Assembly (NCBI RefSeq): GCF_902686445.1
Contig: NC_062216.1
Location: 15,583,084 to 15,647,083, forward strand
Length of the DNA: 64,000 nt
Source: Sciurus carolinensis
Lineage: Eukaryota > Chordata > Mammalia > Rodentia > Sciuridae
Direction: 5' to 3'
Program-made: the position numbers and the translations under genes
In this document: in pieces, positions 8,787-21,300 of the stretch
How the letters are laid out: each line of letters opens with the position of its first letter
Position numbering within the stretch: position 1 is the first letter of the stretch
The notes under the pieces: model-generated
Database searches by the model: none
What the model was told of the DNA's origin: nothing
The model's input: only the letters and a program-made list of their open reading frames with translations

Positions 8787-11700
8787 CGTTGCTCATGAGA
8801 GTGCTCTGAAGAGTTTTAGTGGATCGCGTGCGAGTCTTCAGCTGTATACCAGTCATCATATCTGGGTGAGGAAACTATTGAAGCAGGAGAAGGAATGATT
8901 CCAAAAGAGCAGAATGAGCAATGTCAAAGCACACCCAGGCCCAGAATTAATCAGCCTTGTTCCCACCAGAAACTGAAAAAATACGGCTCTGCCCTGCTCC
9001 AGGAGCACTGGGGAGAGGACTCAGAAGAGCGTTGCTGTAGCAGCGGGAAATATTCTCACCTACCAGCAGAGCAGAAATACAGTTAAGGAGTGCTATTTAA
9101 AATACCTTTCTCTACATGATCGCACTGAGTTTGTTCTTTGGAAGCAACCGTGATGGATATGTGCCTTGTTTAAAAGACAAGGGGTCAGGCACAGGGAAAT
9201 CAGCCGACGGGCACGAGTAGTCGCGGCTTGTCCAAGGTGCAGGGAGGATAAATGCAGGAACTCAGAAGCATAGTGACAACCAAGTGTTTTCCCAGCACTT
9301 GCTCCGGGGGATCCCTTGTGGTACTGAGTCTCGTCTCCAGCCAGACCTGCAGGGGGTTTAGGACACTCCCAACTTACTGGAAAGGCAGGAAATGGCAGAG
9401 CTGGCAAGTGCAGTTTGCAGTCCATCCAGAGCTCATATCCCCACCGGATGGCAAGAACTGCAGATCAACATCTGGTATGAATGGTGGGTCCCCAGAGGCT
9501 ATAGAAACAAAATTAGCCTTGAAAACTCCTCAGAAGTGCATGGTGTTGGAAAAATCAAGCCTAAAAAAAAAAAAATTCCTTTGGGGTTGGAACAGATCTC
9601 TGCTGTGAATGAAGTATTTCCCTTGTGTTTTGGGGGTCTGCGGTATAAAAAGTCTATTTTTCAAATACCAGAAGCCCATTTAGTGCAGTAAGGTGCTCCT
9701 ACCGGGAGACCTGTGTGGGGCGGGGGGTATCACTTCCTCAGTCAAGGCTGTGTGATCAATGAGTGTGAGGATGGGTGGACCCACCCACTCTTTCAAAATT
9801 GCTCTCCATTTTATAGAACTTGAATGATTGCATACGGGTCAAGTAAATGGGTTTATGATGTGACTTGAGTGCATGCAGTCCTCAAGCCACCCCTCAACTG
9901 TTCATGCCTGTAGGGGACACTACCCATTAATTCCAGGGCTCTTCCCACAGCATGGGGACTTGACCTCAGAGCCCAGCTCAGTCCAGAGCTGTAACTGGTC
10001 AGTGGGAGTTGGCATTAATGCTGGTACCTGGTTGTCCTCTGAATGATATCAATGCTATTTATTTCCAAATATACACTTGAGGCATTTTGGAAAAATATCT
10101 ATCACTAGGAAAATGTATATAGACATTTTAATCCTAATTATAGGAGGCAGAATTAGCCTAATCCCCAGAGCCCCGAGTCTGAACCCCTGTGCCTGTATGG
10201 AAACTGGGACAGGGCCCTGCACGTCTACCTAGGAGTACGGAAATGCAGGCCAAGCAGAGGGAAAGATGGGAAAGCAGAGCCTGTGCTCAGGTCTCCAGGA
10301 GCCAAGAGGCTTTGATTTCCTTTCTCTGGGAGCAGAAAATGGTGAAGGGGCCAGGAAATGGGGGCACACAGGATTTCAGTCAAAATGCCAGGTCTGCCTG
10401 GATGGATGTTGAGCCATGATGTCTGCATGCACGAGATCTTTTGGGGGATGAAAGAGTTCCCTTCCCCTGGACAGTTGTGAAAGTTTAAATGAGTTGTAAT
10501 GGCAGGTTGGAATGAGTTGTCACCCCCAGGATGTCTCTTGAGCATGCTGCACCCAATCCAAGGGCCCAGAGCTGGGTGGGAGTCTCTTCAGACAACCTCA
10601 TCCCCCCGACCCTCAGCCCTGCCTCCTCGCTGGGTTCGTCTGCCTGATGCTCCTCCACACCCAATCTGACTTCAAATCAATAAGTGGACAGATGAGTCAA
10701 CTCGGGCATTAGAATATTTGCAAAGGGTGGCTCTCAAGACAACAGACGCATGAAATAATCCATTTCGGCACAGGGTGAATTTGTTCCAACCAAAGGACCA
10801 TCACCAGTGTCAAAGGCAGTTAGCATCACGCTGCTTCTGTATCTATTTCTTGTTAGCTCTCCAAAACTGAACAATAAACACATCTCACTGTTTTGCAAAC
10901 CTCTTCTAAACAAATATTCTGATAGCCATGTTAACCATTCTCCTGCCCGCCCATAGCTTTGCTAGGCCTGCGCTCTCATTCCAAAACTTTTCAAGTTCTA
11001 GACCCCAGGAGCCCGCTGGGCTCAGGAGCAGGAGCAGAGGAGAGTTCCGACAGAATATTTTTCTCTCTTGATCTCCTTTCTCTTCACCACAGCTAAAAAT
11101 ACTCATTTCTCCACCCCGCCCTGTCAATTCCCCTGTAATTAGAAAGGCCACGGAAGTCTCACCTGCCAACTTTCTACCCCAGAACACAATTTAGGGAACA
11201 GGTGGAGAAGGTGGGTGATGGGGGCTGGGTAGAACTGGGGGTGAAGGGATCCCAGGGTTTCCTGCTAAAAACTGATGGTCAGCAAAGGAAGGGAGGCACC
11301 TGTGGCGAGGGAAGGCTTGTATTGCTGGGGGTCGTGACTGTGGGAGGTGGTCCTTCCCACCCCCCGTCAAGGTTTTACGGGTGCTGGGTATGTGAACACA
11401 ACCAGGCCTTCGTGCAGCCCTCTGCTCTATGCCACAGATGGACACAGGAACAATCAGGATGTTGGACGGATGGGGCATGTCAGAAATGAGGTTTTAATGC
11501 TAATTGTTGGCTATTTCTGGGACTGATTGGAGTTTGTGTAAGGTAGCATTCTTTGTCTCTTCCTATATCACTTGCTATTTGTTTATAAACAATGAACATG
11601 TATTTTTTATCAAAAGGTGAGTGATTTGTTACTTTAATAAAAATAACAATGTACCTAGAAGCACCCAAGATTTAAAGCAAGGGTAGGGGAGGCCCTGAAG
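8784..11700. other. Mostly unique sequence, no gene seen
   Basis: A diverged MIR may lie at 9150-9260 on the minus strand. The stretch at 10,670-10,900 has even composition with several homeodomain/TALE-like words and may be conserved non-coding DNA. Frames up to 118 codons occur in both strands with no domains, splice context or codon signal I can support. Confidence 0.4.
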
Positions 11701-11724
11701 ACAGTTTCTAAACCAGACTATAAT

Positions 11725-12300
11725 TAGTTAAACTTTTCTATGCCAGCTCTGTTTTAGGTTCTGGGGATACAGGGAGGTTTTGCTAGAACAGAGTATGAGG
11801 GGGGAGAGGTGACCGGTGGAACCGAGGGCTAGGAAGGGCCTGGTCATGAGGTCTTATGTACCTGGGGAAGGCCTGGCACCTCCTGCTCCTTAGGAGAATG
11901 GGCACATGTCATGGCATGAGGTGGTGTGTCAGGGAGAACTCAATGCGACACCCCCCACGCACAAAATCAACACAGTGCGACCTTGCAGAGGCTCAAAGTT
12001 ACTTGAAAATCCATTGGGAGAATGAGTGGAACTAGGAGACTTGAAGTATTCTTATAGCATCGTAACAAGTCAGAGTGGATCATGGCAGAACCTCGGTTGG
12101 CTTCCAGTCCAGCCCAAGGGAGGTGTGTTTCCTCTGCTCTGTTGTGGGGGGCTCTCAGGAAAGGTTTGAGAAGTTGCTGTGGAGACAGGAAGTGAAGGGA
12201 ATGTCACCATCCTAGGTGTTTTAGAAGGTCACCTAGTGGCTGACATGAAGAGGCAGGAGGAGACTGGAGGCCGGGAGGCCAATTAGGAGGCACTCAGAAC
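11725..12300 (-). mobile_element. L2 LINE fossil
   Basis: Antisense L2 theme: 'tatgccagctctgttttagg', 'ctggggatacagggaggttt', then a long purine-rich stretch with 'gaggcaggaggagactggag' and 'gaggccaattaggaggcact'. It is heavily diverged, and the right boundary is a guess. Confidence 0.55.
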
Positions 12301-12960
12301 AGTTCCCTTGGGGACACAGAGAACCTGGCCATGGGGTGTGCATGGGCTATGGGTGTGGAACTTGGTGGACTTGGATGTTGCTGGGGAGGAGAAGGAGAGA
12401 TGGGGGCTGAGAACGAGTCTGTGGTCCCTGCTGGAGGGGCCACCATCAGCCAACGCAGAGCACTGGAGGATGAGGTTTTACTCTGCACATCTGGTTGGTG
12501 CCGAGCATGAGACCCTCAGGGGGCAGGTGTTCAGCGGGGAAGGAAACAGAGACAAGGGATTGGAGCTGGTGAGGGAAGAGGACCAGGGCAGAAGACCCCT
12601 GGCACTGGCCCTGCAGCTCCCCCAGGCAGCCCGCAGGGTCCCCCGTCTTGCTTTCTTCAGCCCTTCTGCAGGGACGGCATGGCTTCCTGGTCTTGTGGCT
12701 GATGCTGAGTCAGCTTTCAGCTCCCCTGGAAGCCTTTGCCTAAGTGGGAATGACAAGTCCTTCTCTCTGCCTCCTCTGGATAGCCTACGACTTCTGGCAG
12801 TGCGTTCAGAGCACTTGACTGAATGTTCTGGTTCCCAGAGGCCTTCCTCCATCAAACTGTGGGCTCCAGGCCCAGCCTTGCATGGAATAGGGCTCAGTAA
12901 ATGGTTCCTGGGTGAGTGAATGAGTTGTCAAAAAGGAGGGAGAAAGAAGCAAAAAAGGAG
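12301..12960. other. GC-rich unique sequence, no gene supported
   Basis: It holds a 203-codon plus-strand frame (12,308-12,919) and an antisense 125-codon frame. Neither shows a domain. Overlapping long frames on both strands are expected in GC-rich DNA, so I do not call a gene. Confidence 0.45.
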
Positions 12961-12961
12961 T

Positions 12962-12963
12962 GA

Positions 12964-12998
<35 letters not shown>

Positions 12999-12999
12999 T
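12962..12999. repeat. (TG)n then (AG)n microsatellite
   Basis: About 10 TG units run directly into about 6 AG units. Confidence 0.95.
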
Positions 13000-15901
13000 T
13001 ATTATTCTAGATCATGAGCATCAAACATACCAGAGAATCTTGATGATGAGAGCTGATGTACCCACTTTCCTTGGTAGTTGGGGGCAAAAATAATCTTCCT
13101 GGGAGACGGGGCAGGAACATTGCAGCAGGTTTACATTAAAGAGTGCCTGGGATTTGAGAAAGTGGAGACACAGCATGCAAACCTATTTCCCCCAAACAGC
13201 TCAGAATAGAAGAAAGATAAGGTATGATCACAAGTGATACAGATGTTAAGAGTCCAGGGGAGGGAGTCGGAGAGAGAGGCTGACTGCGCTGAATGAACGG
13301 GCGCAATTGACAGAGCCAGGAAGGGTTGACCAAGGGCAGAGGCAGAGGGCTTGGCTTTGAACTTGAAGCCCGACACCTCTTCCACTGTGAGGTAGAAGAA
13401 GAGGGAAGCCGGAGGGGGTAGGTTACAGAGTCTGATATGGGGAGGTTGTAAATGGTAGAGGAAGCTAAGTAGACAAAAGGACGGCGACTGTGTTTGGATA
13501 CACCTGAAACTGGAAAATATCTTCTGACCTCCTTCCCCGTGGCTGTCTTATGTTTCTGGCACAACTCAGTAGTTAGGGTGCTGTTGTGGTGAAGGAGTCT
13601 ATAGGACAGGGGTGACGGAAGAAGGAGAGGTGAGAAAGTTCAGGAGCTTGGTGTCGGGACAGCTGAAGCTCTTGGCCTGAGTTCTGGAGTGTGCAGGAAA
13701 GAAAGAGAAGGCCCTGCGCTGGGACCACACTGGGGAGACGCAAGGTCCAAGAAAGCAGGGGTGGCTGAGGTCGAAAAGCAAGTGCTGCGGAGGGAAGAGT
13801 GGGGACGCTGGGAGAACAGGAGGCTGTGGTCCGAGGGAGGGTGCTGGAGTTTCAGAGGTAGGCTCAGCTGTGCCGTGTCCCTGAGGCGAGGGGCGGATGA
13901 GCCACCTGCACACTCTTGCAAGCAGGAGCGTTGGTGTCCAGGCCAAGGGAGAGCGGGAGACCCTATCTCAGGTGCCGGGCCCAGGGAACACCCAAGGGAA
14001 GACATGGCAAGGAGTGGCTGATGGTGGCTAACCAGGGGAGCCGGGATCAGAAGAGGGCACTTTGGCCCGCATTGGGGAGCACAGCAGTGCCCAAGAATGG
14101 AGCTTCCTGCTTTCGGGGTCAGATCCTGGTCCTCAGGAGCAAGCTGGTCTCCTCTATAGTTGGCTGTTGGCGCACTGGACTTCAAAGGTGGGTATTATCT
14201 CCTATTCTTCTCTTCAAACCCTTCCAGAGGTTCCTCAGGATCTGACCAAAGCCTCTTCATCCAGCTGACTTTCATTGTTTTCCTGGCAGAAAGATCCATC
14301 TCTGAGCACAGTGATTCCTTATCACCTGCAGACACGCCTGTGGCCCCCTTCTGGAATGGAGCCTCTCTCCTCTCACCTGGGCAATTTAAACCTTTTCCCA
14401 TTATGAAAAGCCGATATCAATGTCTTCCACCTTCTTCATGAAAACTTGTGGCGCAGTAGTGCTTTTTCCCTCCTGTGAGCCTCATTCATTTTGACATACG
14501 GTGGCACCCTGCTATGAGCTAACATCTAACAGGGACATGATCGTTGGCGCCTTCGCCACAGTGCGGACTCCTGGGTTGGGGAATCAGAGCGAGCAGGACA
14601 GAATCCTCCACTGGTATTCTGCGGAAGCCCAGCCCCGCGGGGCACCAAAGGGCTCTGCGGTCAGTGGCGTTTTGAGGGGTGATTCCTATTTCACGGTGCT
14701 CTTGGAGATGCGTAATATGGGATGTGTTATAGTGGAGACGCCTGTTTCTTCCATCCTAAAGATGCATCATGGATCTTGTTGAAGTGGTATTTAGTATGAA
14801 TATAGTTATGGCCTCTGAGTCTTGTTGACTGCTGAGCCAAGGAGTTGCATGTCCTTCCTGTGCTCATAGAAGGAGTACGACAGCTTCATTTATTTTTACG
14901 CCACTCTTCCTCGGAGCCAACAGCCCCCCTACTCCCATCTGGATCAACTGTTTTCTCAGCCTGCTGCAAAGTTGCTGTCTGGGACTCCCCTTTCCTAGGA
15001 CTCACCTCTTCCACTCTCCTGTCCCTGCCCCTGTCTGTGGACATTCATGATTTTATCTTTTCAGATTTCTTCTTCTCATCTTCTGCTACATATCGAATAG
15101 CTTCATGAGAATCCAAATGTGCCCCGTAGGTCCAAAAATACTTTATTCCGTCCTCATACTGGAATTATAGTTTAGTTGGGAATTTCATTCCAGGTTGAAA
15201 ATAAATTTCCCTCAGAATCTTGTCTTCCAATGTCATATGTGGTTATTGAGAAGTCAATTGTCTTCCTTATTTCAAGTCTTCCGAGGTGACATTTTTCCTT
15301 TCTGGAAGGATTAAAGAGATTATCTCTAGCCCTACTGTTCTAAAATTTCATGAGGAGCTTTGATGGAGGTATTTATTCATTTATTTTGCTGGGCAATCAG
15401 AGAACCATTTCCACCAGGAGCTCATATGCTTCAGTTCATGGAAAATGTTTTGGTAGCATACAGTGGGTGCTTTCTTTCTCTCTGCTTTTGTCTGTTCTCT
15501 CTCTCTCTCTTTGCAATGTCCACTAGATAATCGTGGAACCTCTTGGAGTACCCTCTAAATTTATTTCTCACTTTCATCTTTGTTTTTCATTATCTTTATT
15601 TTGGGAGATCTCTCTGCCTATGTTTCAGAGATTCTATTAAAACTTTAATTTCAGCTATTAGTTTTGTCTTCCAAGAGTGCTCTCTGTTCTTTGCTTTTAA
15701 AAATTGCACCCTGCTTTTTGTTCGATGGATGCGATATTTGCTCATCTTAATTAAAGAATCTTGAAGTCACTTTTGAAATGTTATTCTGCTCTTGATGTTG
15801 TTTCCTCCAGGTGGTTTTCTCCTATTCTTTGTGTTATTATTTTGCATATTTCACAGTTGTCAATCGAAGTTAAGAATAAGGCCCTAAAAATGAGCGGAAG
15901 C

Positions 15902-15903
<2 letters not shown>
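13000..15903. other. Unique sequence, no gene supported
   Basis: 13.2-14.0 kb is purine-rich and may be a worn L2-type antisense fossil. 15.1-15.85 kb is T-rich and may be old antisense L1. Frames of up to 181 codons occur on both strands without domains. Confidence 0.4.

Positions 15904-15942
<39 letters not shown>
15904..15942. repeat. (TG)n microsatellite
   Basis: About 19 perfect TG units. The Cys/Val-rich frames across it are artefacts. Confidence 0.98.
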
Positions 15943-15944
<2 letters not shown>

Positions 15945-17384
15945 ACACCGGGGAAGCAGGACTTATTATTTGACTCTACTGTGTGATGATCAAACATTTA
16001 GCATGATAGAGATTTTTTTTTTTCATTTTGGTAAGGAGAAAGGAGAATCCATTTTCTTTAGGAAATCAGTCTTCCTGGGGATCGCCTACTCTCATCTCTA
16101 CCAGTATTGCTCCTTCTATACCCAACTATTGGAGCTGGGTGGAAAAAGGGAGCTAGAGAGGTGCTTCTCACTATTTGAGACACACACTTTCCATTCCTTC
16201 TGCTTTTAACCTTAGACTCAGCTCTGGTTTTTCTTTGCAGGGTTCTTGAACCTGGGCCTTAGTCTTTCCAGTTCAATGTAATTAGAAGACACACCTCTAC
16301 TCTCATCCAGCCAGGGTGGACAGTCATGTGGCCTTCAGGGTGGGGAAGATCTGGGGTTCCAACTGCTCCGCACACTAATTTCAACTTTTTTCTCAGTTCT
16401 GCCCCGTCACTGCTTCTGAGGGACGCAGGGCCTCCCATTGCCCCAGGGGCTTTGTGGGTGAACCGGCGTGCCTCGTGGGCAGCCCTCTGCAGCCTTCCCC
16501 TCTGCAGCTGGTCGCTGTTCCTCGACTCACACCCTGTTTTGAGAAAGCCAGCTGAAGTCACTTCTCTGCTGACCGCTCTGGTTCTCTCCACCCCTGCTGG
16601 CATTCATCGTTCATTTCATCACATCACGGGCTTCCAAATGTTCCATTTAACACCTAAATCAGGAAACCTAGTATGCACTTTGGTGCAAAAAAAACAAAAA
16701 CAAAAACAAAGTACTATGCAAGCTGTCCTAAGCCTGCATTGGCGGGCAGAGCAGGGGTCCCCTGAAGACCTGTTGACCAGGCCTAGTACCTGGTGCTGCC
16801 TGAATACTGGGCTTAGTGGCACACGGAACAGACGATCCCTCTGGGAGGGAGAGGAGGCCAGAGACCAGGCTTCTCTGATGGAGGGCGGTGAAGCCTGTCC
16901 TTCCTTCCAGCTCTTAGGGGGTGGTAGTGACGGGAGGCTTTGCACGTCTGCTCAGTTTCTGCACTAGTGGCTGCAAGTCCAGGCTGAGCAGTCATTTCCA
17001 TGGCTGGTCAGTGCAGGAAGCAATGACAACCCTCAAACTCTTGGTCCACAATCCTTGCCCCAGGATCTCACAGTTAAGTCATTAAATCCCTTTAGCAGAT
17101 TGGAAGCTCCTCTGGGAAGAGCCCCTCCACCATGATGAATAAAGGGATGGTGACGGGCACCTAGGGTGGCCTTTGCTTCCCTCTGGCAGGCAGCAGACCC
17201 ATCAGACGGGTTTCCTCTTTCTCTTGAGGTTTCACAGGGTCCCTGGGGAAATGACGTTTGGTGATGGGTCTCTGACCACATGGTCTCTGTGGAGCTCTGC
17301 ACAGTGGACAGCTTGCTGTTTCTGTTATCACTGGGCACAGGGATCTTGGCCAAGGTTCGCAAGGCACTGACTCCCTGTCCTCTC
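15943..17384. other. Unique sequence, no gene supported
   Basis: It includes a 213-codon frame (16,326-16,967) that overlaps antisense frames of 114 and 108 codons. No domain is recognisable. A short CAAAAA run lies at 16,687-16,709. Confidence 0.4.
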
Positions 17385-17690
17385 TTGAGACCATCATCCA
17401 TTTTCTGCTGCTGTAACAGAGGGTCTTCCTGCTGCATCATAACGTGGTGGACGGCATCGCATGGGTGAGAGAGAGAGAGGGAGGAGGGAAGAGGGAGGAC
17501 TCATCCTGTATCAGGAACTCATCTCATGACAACTAACCCACTCCCACCATGAAGGCCTTCACCCTTCCAGAGGGAAAAGCCCATGCGTGACCTATCACCT
17601 CTTTAAGGCCCCATCTTTTAATACTGTCTCACTGGAATCGAGTTTCCAATGCATAAACTTCAGGGACACATTTAAACCAGAGCCTTGGGA
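17385..17690 (-). mobile_element. MaLR/MLT1-type LTR fossil
   Basis: 'ttctgctgctgtaacagagg' at the left and 'tcacctctttaaggccccat' followed by 'aatactgtctcactgg' towards the right are the antisense MaLR landmarks. A GA-rich patch lies at 17,466-17,505. Confidence 0.55.
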
Positions 17691-18072
17691 CTCTGGCTAC
17701 TCAAGGGTCCTAGAAGTCCTGGGTTCAGGTCCTGCTGCTGGATACCCGACCCTGTGCACCCCTACCCACCCCTCATGTGCCTGGGGAATCCTACTGCTCC
17801 CCTTCTCCCCTTTGTTTGGCCTCCACCTCTGGAATTAGGTTTCAATTTGGGTTTGTCTTCCAGGTGTTTGTTATCAACTTCAGTTTTTCTGCTTTTCCTC
17901 TCATGAAATACTGTCGACCCCACTTTAATTCACTGGGAACCAAACTCGGAAGATTAGCTAACCTCTAGCTTGGAGCTGGACTTTCCAATCCTCCTCTTGA
18001 GACTCTGACAGCAAAGAGAATAAAGCACATTAATATCTCAGAATATTATTTAGCCAAACTTTGCAGTTGAAT

Positions 18073-18087
18073 AACCTGGTTAGTTTT
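18073..18087. repeat. Left TSD of full-length L1
   Basis: AACCTGGTTAGTTTT, identical to 24,832-24,846. The first-strand nick falls in TTTT/GA on the plus strand, close to the L1 endonuclease preference TTTT/AA. Confidence 0.97.
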
Positions 18088-18381
18088 TTTTTTTTTTAAT
18101 TTTTATTTCTATGACCTTATATTCTGTTTTTTTTTAATTGTAAACAAATGGGATACATGTTGTTTCTCTGTTTGTACATGGAGTAAAGGCGTACCATTTG
18201 TGTAATCATAAATTTACATAGGGTAATGTTGGTTGATTCATTCTGTTATTTTTTCCCTTCCCCCCACCCCTCCCATCCCTCTTTTCCCTCTATACAGTCC
18301 TTCCTTCCCCCATTCTTGCCCCCCTCCCTAACCCTAACTCTAACCCTAAAACTAACCCCTCCCACGCCCCATTATGTGTCA
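18088..18381 (-). other. L1 3' UTR with G-rich tract and poly(A) signal
   Basis: On the L1 strand it follows the original ORF2 stop. A block at about 18,300-18,366 is G-rich on that strand, with runs of three or more Gs (plus-strand CCCTAACCCTAACTCTAACC and neighbours). Such G-rich 3' UTR blocks are known in mammalian L1s and can form quadruplexes. AATAAA (plus-strand tttatt at 18,102-18,107) lies just before the A-tail, seen as T at 18,084-18,097, part of which overlaps the TSD. Confidence 0.88.
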
Positions 18382-21300
18382 TCATCCACTTATCAGCGAG
18401 ATCATTCTTCCTTTGGTTTTTTGAGATTGGCTTATCTCACTTAGCATGATATTCTCCAATTTCATCCATTTGCCTGCAAATGCCATAATTTTATGGCTGA
18501 GTAATATTCCATTGTATATATATGCCATAGTTTCTTTATCCATTCATCAACTGAAGGGCATCTAGGTTGGTTCCACAATCTGGCTATGGTGAATTGAGCA
18601 GCAATGAACATTGATGTGGCTGTATCTCTATAGTATGCTGATTGTAAGTCCTTTGGGTATAGGCCAAGGAGTGGGATAGATGGGTCAAATGGTAGTTCCA
18701 TTCCAAGTTTTCTAAGGAATCTCCATACTGCTTTCCAGAGTGGCTGCACTAATTTGCAACCCCACCAGCAATGTATGAGTGTACCTTTTTCCCCACATCC
18801 TCGCCAACACCTGTTGTTGCTTGTATTCTTGATAATCGCCATTCTAATTGGGGTGAGATGGAATCTTAGGGTGGTTTTGATTTGCATTTCTCTTATTACT
18901 AGAGATGTTGAACATTTTTCCATATGTTTATTGATTGCTTGTAGGTCTTCTTCTGTGAAGTGTCTGTTCATTTCCTTAGACCATTTGTCTATTGGGTTAT
19001 TTGTAGTCTTGGTGTTGAGTTTTTTGAGTTCTTTATAGATTCTGGAGATTAGTGCTCTATCTGAAGTATGATTGGCAAAGATTTTCTCCCACTCTGTAGG
19101 CTCTTTCTTTGCATTGCTGATAGTTTCCTTTGCTGAGAGAGAGCTTTTTAGTTTGAATCTATCCCAGTTGTTGATTCTTGCTTTTATTTCTTGTGCTATG
19201 GGAGTCCTGTTGAGGAAGTCTGGTCCTAAGCCGACATGTGGAAGATCTGGACCTACTTTTTCTTCTATAAGATGCAGGGTCTCTGGTCTGATTCTGAGGT
19301 CCTTAATCCATTTTGAGTTTAGTTTCGTGCATGGTGAGAGATATGGGTTTAATTTCATTCTGTTGCATACGGATTTCCAGTTTTCCCAGCACCATTTGTT
19401 GAAGAGGCTATCTTTTCTCCATTGCATATTTTTGGCAACTTTGTCTAGTATGAGAAAATTATATTTATTTGGGTTTGTGTCTGTATCCTCTATTCTGTAA
19501 CATTGATCTACCTGTCTATTTTGGTACCAATACCATGCCGTTTTTGTTACTATTGCTTTGTAGTATAGTTGAAGTTCTGGTATTGCAATATCCCCTGCTT
19601 CATTTTTCCTGCGAAGGATTGCTGAAGCTATTCTGGTTTCTTATTCTTCCAGATGAATTTCATGATTGCTTGTTCTATTTCTGTAAGGTATGTCATTGGG
19701 ATTTTAATTGGAATTGCATTGAATCTGTATAGCACTTTTGGTAGTATGGCCATTTTGACAATATTAATTCTGCCTATCCAGGAACATGGAAGATATTTCC
19801 ATCTTCTAAGGTGTTCTTTAATTTCTTTCTTTAGTGTTCTGTAGTTCTCATTGTAGAGGTCTTTCACCTCTTTTGTGAGATTGATTCCCAAGTATTTTAT
19901 TTTTTTCGGGCTATTGTGAATGGGGTAGTTTTCCTAACTTCTCTTTCTGAAGATTCATCACTTATGTATAAAAATGCCTTAGATTTATGTGCATTGATCT
20001 TATATCCCGCTACTTTACTAAATTCACTTATGAGTTCTAAGAGTTTTCTGGTGGAATTTCCTGGTTCCTCTAAGTATATAATCATATCATCAGCAAATAG
20101 GGATAGTTTGAGTTCTTCTTTTCCTATTCGTATCCCTTTAATTTCTTTGGTCTGTCTAATTGCTCTGGCTAGAGTTTCAAGGACAATATTGAATAGGAGT
20201 GGTGAAAGAGGGCATCCCTGCCTTGTTCCAGATTTTAGGGGGAATGCTTTCAGTTTTTCACCATTTAGAATGATATTAGCCATGGGCTTAGTGTAGATGG
20301 CCTTTACAATGTTAAGGAACGTTCCCACTATCCCTATTTTTTCTAGTGTTTTGAGCATGAAGGGATGCTGTATTTTATCAAATGCTTTTTCTGCATCTAT
20401 TGAAATAATCATGTGATTCTTGACTTTAAGTCTGTTGATATGGTGAATTACATTTATTGATTTCCTGATGTTGAACTAACCTTGCATCCCTGGGATGAAA
20501 CCCACTTGATCATGGTGCTCTATCTTTTTAATATGTTTTTGTATGTGATTTGCTAAAATTTTGTTAAGAATTTTTGCGTCGATGTTCATGAAGGATATTG
20601 GTCTAAAATTTTCTTTCCTCGATGTGTCTCTGTCTAGTTTAGGTATCAGGGTGATATTGGCTTCATAGAATGAATTTGGGAGAGTTCCCTCCTCTTCTAT
20701 TTCATGGAATACTTTGAAAAGTATTGGAATGAGCTCTTCTTTAAAGGTTTTGTAGAACTCGGCTGAGAAACCATCAGGTCCTGGACTTTTCTTTGTTGGT
20801 AGGCTTTTGATGACTTCTTCTATTTCATTACTTGAAATTGGTCTATTTAAATTATGTATGTCCTCCTCGTTTAGTTTAGGCAATTCATAGGTCTCTAGAA
20901 ACTTGTTGATATCTTCGAAATTTTCTATTTTGTTGGAGTATAGATTTTCAAAATAGCTTCTAATTATGTTTTGTATTTCAATCATGTCTGTTGTGATATT
21001 TCCTTGTTCATTCTGAATTTTGGTGATTTGGGTTTTCTCTCGTCTTCTCTTTGTTAGTGTGGCTAAAGGTTTATCAATTTTGTTTATTTTTTCGAAGAAC
21101 CAACTATTTATTTTGTCAATTTTTTGTATTGTTTCTTTTGTTTCAATTTCATTGATTTCAGCTCTGAGTTTAACTATTTCCTGTCTTCTACTACTTTTGG
21201 TGTTGGTTTGTTCTTCTTTTTCTAGGGCTTCGAGCTGTAGTGTTAGGTCATTTATTTGTTGAGTTTTATTTCTTTTATTGAATGCGCTCCATGAAGTAAA

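Noticed and set aside
12308..12919. 203-codon plus-strand frame
   Set aside because: GC-rich DNA with an overlapping antisense frame of 125 codons. No domain or repeat in other reading evidence.
16326..16967. 213-codon plus-strand frame
   Set aside because: Overlaps two antisense frames and has no recognisable motif.
18300..18366. Interstitial telomere or chromosome fusion point
   Set aside because: The TTAGGG-like words are few, imperfect and lie inside the L1 3' UTR, so they belong to the element.
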